From a bacterium (GTDB lineage: Bacteria > Patescibacteriota > Minisyncoccia > Phycocordibacterales > UBA6899): DNA of 56,695 nucleotides. A model generated the notes under the pieces. It searched no databases and had not been told where the DNA came from. It saw nothing but the letters and a program-made list of their open reading frames with translations. The stretch spans positions 69,046 through 125,740 of the forward strand of contig JAJZQJ010000002.1 of NCBI GenBank assembly GCA_021851895.1, read 5' to 3'. The translations under genes and the position numbers were made by a program. Positions 55,694-56,695 of the stretch are shown piece by piece. How positions within the stretch are numbered: position 1 is the stretch's first letter; each line of letters begins with the position of its first letter.

Positions 55694-55775
55694 TTGACAA
55701 ATATAGATATTTTACATATAGTTACAGACACATTTCATCCGGGTCAACATTGGCGCACTCGGTATATGCTATAAT
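55694..55775 (+). promoter_or_regulatory. Two promoters of hicBA
   Basis: TTGACA, 17 bp and TATAGT form a near-consensus promoter at 55694-55722. TGC-TATAAT at 55767-55775 is an extended -10 nine bases before ATG 55785. Dual promoters would suit autoregulation by HicB. Confidence 0.6.
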
Positions 55776-55784
55776 AGTATCAGT

Positions 55785-56126
55785 ATGTCTAATACAAAAT
55801 CCAACGGCAATGTTGAACAAGTCGTCTTTTATCGCCCAGAGGATTCGTGCTGGGTTGGCGTTTGCTTGACTTTCAATCTTATTGTAGAGGGATCTGATCA
55901 GGACGCAGTATCCTCAGAATTAAGAAAACTATCCTTAGACTACATAAAGTTTGTAAGAGAAAATGGGCTTGCAGACTCACTGCTTAATCGTCCTGCTCCT
56001 CAAGAGTATTGGGATATATATAATGCTGCAAAAGAAAATAGGAATAATTTAGGTCTTATGATTGTGGATATGCAGCCATCTGCAATCGTAACAAAGTATT
56101 TTAAAGAGAATCTTGTTACGGCTTAG
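55785..56126 (+). CDS. hicB: HicB-like antitoxin
   Basis: This 113-aa protein shows the HicB start: VVFYRPEDSCWVGVCLTFNL, followed by a strand-helix segment with VEGSDQDAVSSELRKL, as in the partly degraded RNase-H-like fold that binds HicA. No clear helix-turn-helix is seen, so repression may need another partner. It is AT-rich compared with the rest of the window. It precedes hicA by two bases, the reverse of the classic order but common. Confidence 0.75.
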   Translation: MSNTKSNGNVEQVVFYRPEDSCWVGVCLTFNLIVEGSDQDAVSSELRKLSLDYIKFVRENGLADSLLNRPAPQEYWDIYNAAKENRNNLGLMIVDMQPSAIVTKYFKENLVTA

Positions 56127-56128
56127 TT

Positions 56129-56416
56129 ATGCCTTCCCAAACTCGAAGTTGGGAGTATGAGGATGTTGCGAAGTTTCTTGAAAGACATGGCTTTGCTCTC
56201 CATAAAAGATTAAGCGGTTCTCATGAGTTTTGGCTCAAGGGTGATAGTGTGATAGTGGATGTTAATCGTCCTCACGGAGGAGATCGAGTTTACCGTCAGT
56301 CTACGCTTAAAATTATGATTAGTCAGTCTGGTTATGATTCTGATCATTGGCAAACGTACAGTAATTTAGGTAAAAAAGAGAAGAAAGTTCCCTCATGTTG
56401 CCTTAAGGAAGACTAA
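56129..56416 (+). CDS. hicA: HicA-like toxin
   Basis: This 95-aa protein has a dsRNA-binding-like fold: FLERHGFALHKRLSGSHEFW with the catalytic His in GSHEF (His28-29 region), VIVDVNRPHGG, and STLKIMISQSGYD at the end. HicA cleaves mRNA and is held by HicB. It is longer than usual by a polar tail of about 15 residues. A 36-bp palindromic terminator follows. Confidence 0.82.
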   Translation: MPSQTRSWEYEDVAKFLERHGFALHKRLSGSHEFWLKGDSVIVDVNRPHGGDRVYRQSTLKIMISQSGYDSDHWQTYSNLGKKEKKVPSCCLKED

Positions 56417-56421
56417 AATAA

Positions 56422-56457
56422 AATAACAAACGCACGACTAGTCGTGCGTTTGTTATT
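56422..56457. terminator. Terminator, 36-bp perfect palindrome
   Basis: An 18-base arm (56422-56439) is perfectly self-complementary with the next 18 bases. It ends hicBA and can work in both directions. Confidence 0.85.
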
Positions 56458-56489
56458 ACAGAAAATCGATACTAGGGAAGGTGATTGCA

Positions 56490-56518
56490 TTGACTAAATA
56501 TTTATCGTAAGTAATAAT
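56490..56518 (+). promoter_or_regulatory. -35/-10 promoter of the last gene
   Basis: TTGACT, 17 bp and AATAAT are followed by seven bases and ATG 56526. Confidence 0.55.
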
Positions 56519-56525
56519 TTATATA

Positions 56526-56695
56526 ATGACTGCTGAGATAATTTTAAGTATTACTGCTTCATTTCTCACAATTTTAAGTGGAATTTTTTCATTTTTTGCA
56601 GCGAAGACATCAAGGGAGGTGAGAAAAGAAATAGTTCTACTAAAAACAACCATAAACACTCAACAGAATACACATAATAATCAATACGTCTTTAA
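56526..56695 (+). CDS. Truncated small membrane protein, start only
   Basis: The first 56 codons run off the window. A hydrophobic helix (about residues 5-25) is followed by a Lys/Glu-rich stretch and a polar Asn/Gln-rich tail, so the protein is probably membrane-anchored with a cytoplasmic coiled coil. The family cannot be told. AT content is high, like hicBA. Confidence 0.55.
   Translation, partial: MTAEIILSITASFLTILSGIFSFFAAKTSREVRKEIVLLKTTINTQQNTHNNQYVF

Overview
The window looks like chromosome from a Patescibacteria (Candidate Phyla Radiation) bacterium, most likely of the Parcubacteria group. The signs are a split transketolase, a carbon core reduced to the non-oxidative pentose phosphate branch and lower glycolysis, a MurF without its N-terminal domain, a ProRS without an editing domain, a very large surface protein with a CPR-like cysteine motif, and many small lineage-specific proteins. 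GC is about 48-50% by eye. The last ~1 kb is clearly more AT-rich. There is no rRNA, CRISPR array, transposase or prophage. One tRNA gene (Glu, CTC) is present.

Layout. 1-3726: end of an M3 peptidase, then rpiB, rpe and a two-gene transketolase. 3841-8034: a 937-aa surface protein with a co-transcribed sensor kinase. 8158-12811: a GNAT protein, a divergent PfkB kinase and class I aldolase pair, two zinc-finger proteins and proS. 12987-19083: mreBC, an mreD-like gene, PBP2, greA, lysS. 19184-21123: clpX and a convergent possible macro-domain gene. 21257-26508: division and cell wall (dcw) cluster with MraZ operator, structured leader, mraZ, rsmH, a 38-aa ORF, ftsL-like, ftsI, murF. 26622-34803: MscS channel, ribA, two sulfatase-fold enzymes and an adaptor/ATPase/permease exporter whose ATPase carries a YHS domain. 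34972-37152: tRNA-Glu with an unusual palindromic duplication, small genes and a structured repeat. 37179-45835: pyk, a HAD protein, yqeY, an HGDEF protein, a P-type ATPase, rmuC, and a possible unannotated ncRNA. 45862-47017: three small tandem paralogs. 47121-53684: recR, a binding lipoprotein, dnaB with DnaA boxes, an unknown protein, rplU, an MFS transporter and a HIT protein. 53724-56695: a stress or defence-like stretch with an HExxH protein, NADAR, an alarmone-hydrolase-like HD protein, HicBA and a truncated membrane gene.

Two kinds of gene start stand out. Most housekeeping genes that begin a transcript have a -10 box, often as TG-N-TATAAT, and in fourteen cases it ends exactly six bases before the start codon. 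That makes the start codon the predicted +1, so these mRNAs should be leaderless. A second set, mostly small unknown proteins, has -35/-10 promoters and a strong Shine-Dalgarno site, and its codons look more GC-rich. This contrast, the structured mraZ leader, the tRNA-associated palindromes, the heptamer inverted arrays and the candidate ncRNA are the most novel signals. I did not find a complete, clearly recognisable new multi-gene system. The best candidates are the surface-protein/kinase pair and the cluster of three paralogs.
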